The notes beneath the pieces are model-generated. The model saw only the letters and a program-made list of their open reading frames with translations, was not told where the DNA came from and did no database searches. Shown piece by piece: positions 7,331 through 7,880 of a stretch of 7,880 nucleotides of DNA. The position numbers and the translations under genes are program-made. The first letter of the stretch is position 1. The number at the start of each line of letters is the position of its first letter. The stretch comes from Spirochaetota bacterium (GTDB lineage Bacteria > Spirochaetota > B62-G9), in contig JALXDB010000099.1 in the NCBI GenBank assembly GCA_026990615.1, forward strand, positions 1-7,880, read 5' to 3'.

Positions 7331-7880
7331 CTATTTAAATATTCTCTTTAATGAATTACTATCCAGAACTATTATGACACGGCATTTTTCAAGGTTTTTC
7401 CTTGTAATAACACTCTGCAGTAATACCCTGGCATCTTCATTTGAGATTTCTATATCAGTTTCTACAAGTTTATCCTCATGAAGGGCAACTGTTCTGAAAG
7501 GATTCTTACCAACTCTGTCTATATAGTCTTTATAGTAGGGATCATCTGTATATTGAACCAATCCCCATCTTTTAAAATCTTCAGAATCAACAAAATCGGC
7601 TCCATATACAAGATTATGATCCTCATCAAATATTCTTGGGGCAACAGCCGGGACCTTCCCAAGCCCCCTTGCATCTATGACCAGTCCTGAAAAATCAGTG
7701 GAAAAAACATATTCCCTGTAATCGGGGAAATTACCTCTATCACTTCCGGTTATAACAAAATATGTGGCGAATCCATTTTTTCCATAAAAATCGAATGTTT
7801 TAACAACCTTCACTGCGTTACTAAGATAAATTAATTTATTTTTTTTATTGTTACTTAAAAAATTATATATCTGTTTATTT
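7331..7880 (-). CDS. Conserved protein of unknown function, C-terminal 'GLVIDARGLG' module (partial, N-terminus beyond right edge)
   Basis: The minus-strand frame ending at TAG (7333-7331) stays open to the right edge, giving about 183 residues. A GTG at 7813 would give 160 residues, but it has no ribosome-binding site and 22 further sense codons lie upstream, so I read this as a gene cut by the window. The recognisable core is GLVIDARGLGKVPAVAPRIF, then YGADFV, a VGKNPF segment, EISNEDARVLL and a final CRVIIVLD strand. I recall this arrangement as the C-terminal half of roughly 300-residue exported proteins, often with an LPP20-like N-terminal domain, in deltaproteobacteria and relatives; that is memory, not a search. 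The function is unknown. The predicted envelope location cannot be tested because any signal peptide would be outside. The segment near the edge is unusually rich in Asn and Lys, reflecting AT-rich codons. It converges with aconitase, with no strong terminator in the 28-base gap. Confidence 0.7.
   Translation of the reverse strand, partial: NKQIYNFLSNNKKNKLIYLSNAVKVVKTFDFYGKNGFATYFVITGSDRGNFPDYREYVFSTDFSGLVIDARGLGKVPAVAPRIFDEDHNLVYGADFVDSEDFKRWGLVQYTDDPYYKDYIDRVGKNPFRTVALHEDKLVETDIEISNEDARVLLQSVITRKNLEKCRVIIVLDSNSLKRIFK

Noticed and set aside
1..7880. Search for a new defence, mobile or biosynthetic system.
   Set aside because: Every substantial coding stretch except the right-edge gene belongs to a known housekeeping family, and no repeats, integrase, transposase or phage-like genes are visible.

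Overview
This 7.9 kb, AT-rich window (roughly 40% GC by eye, with many AGA/AGG arginine and ATA isoleucine codons) is a densely packed piece of bacterial chromosome carrying ordinary housekeeping genes. I see no mobile element, CRISPR array, tRNA or rRNA. The likely source is a Gram-negative, low-GC bacterium outside the Gammaproteobacteria, of the Deferribacteres, Desulfobacterota or Campylobacterota-like kind. The reasons are an RNase J in place of an RNase E-type enzyme, an AcnA-type aconitase, and a C-terminal 'GLVIDARGLG' protein module that I associate mainly with deltaproteobacterial and related genomes. This placement is an inference and is weak.

Layout: (1) positions 1-805, minus strand, hold the N-terminal two thirds or so of a Rieske-FAD oxidoreductase (AIF-like) that runs off the left edge. 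(2) Positions 806-965 are an AT-rich spacer with a candidate promoter or operator for that gene. (3) Positions 966-4374, minus strand, form a tight operon in the order M16 zinc peptidase, dut (dUTPase), rnj (RNase J); dut and rnj overlap or nearly touch. (4) Positions 4375-4566 are a divergent intergenic region with a 17-bp perfect AT palindrome. (5) Positions 4567-7302, plus strand, hold a complete AcnA-family aconitase with all three [4Fe-4S] cysteines. (6) Positions 7331-7880, minus strand, hold the C-terminal part of a conserved protein of unknown function, converging on the aconitase and open to the right edge.

The M16-dut-rnj operon joins a processing protease, nucleotide-pool cleaning and RNA turnover. 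It resembles the widely seen pnp-M16 peptidase-dut neighbourhood, but no pnp is present here. Aconitase supplies the citrate-to-isocitrate step of the TCA cycle or its reductive form. Two iron-sulfur proteins (the Rieske oxidoreductase and aconitase) flank the operon, and each has an AT-rich palindrome upstream; whether that means shared regulation cannot be settled from this sequence. I found no convincing new system. The items most worth a second look are the right-edge unknown protein, the unpaired extra cysteine in the Rieske motif, and the two palindromes.
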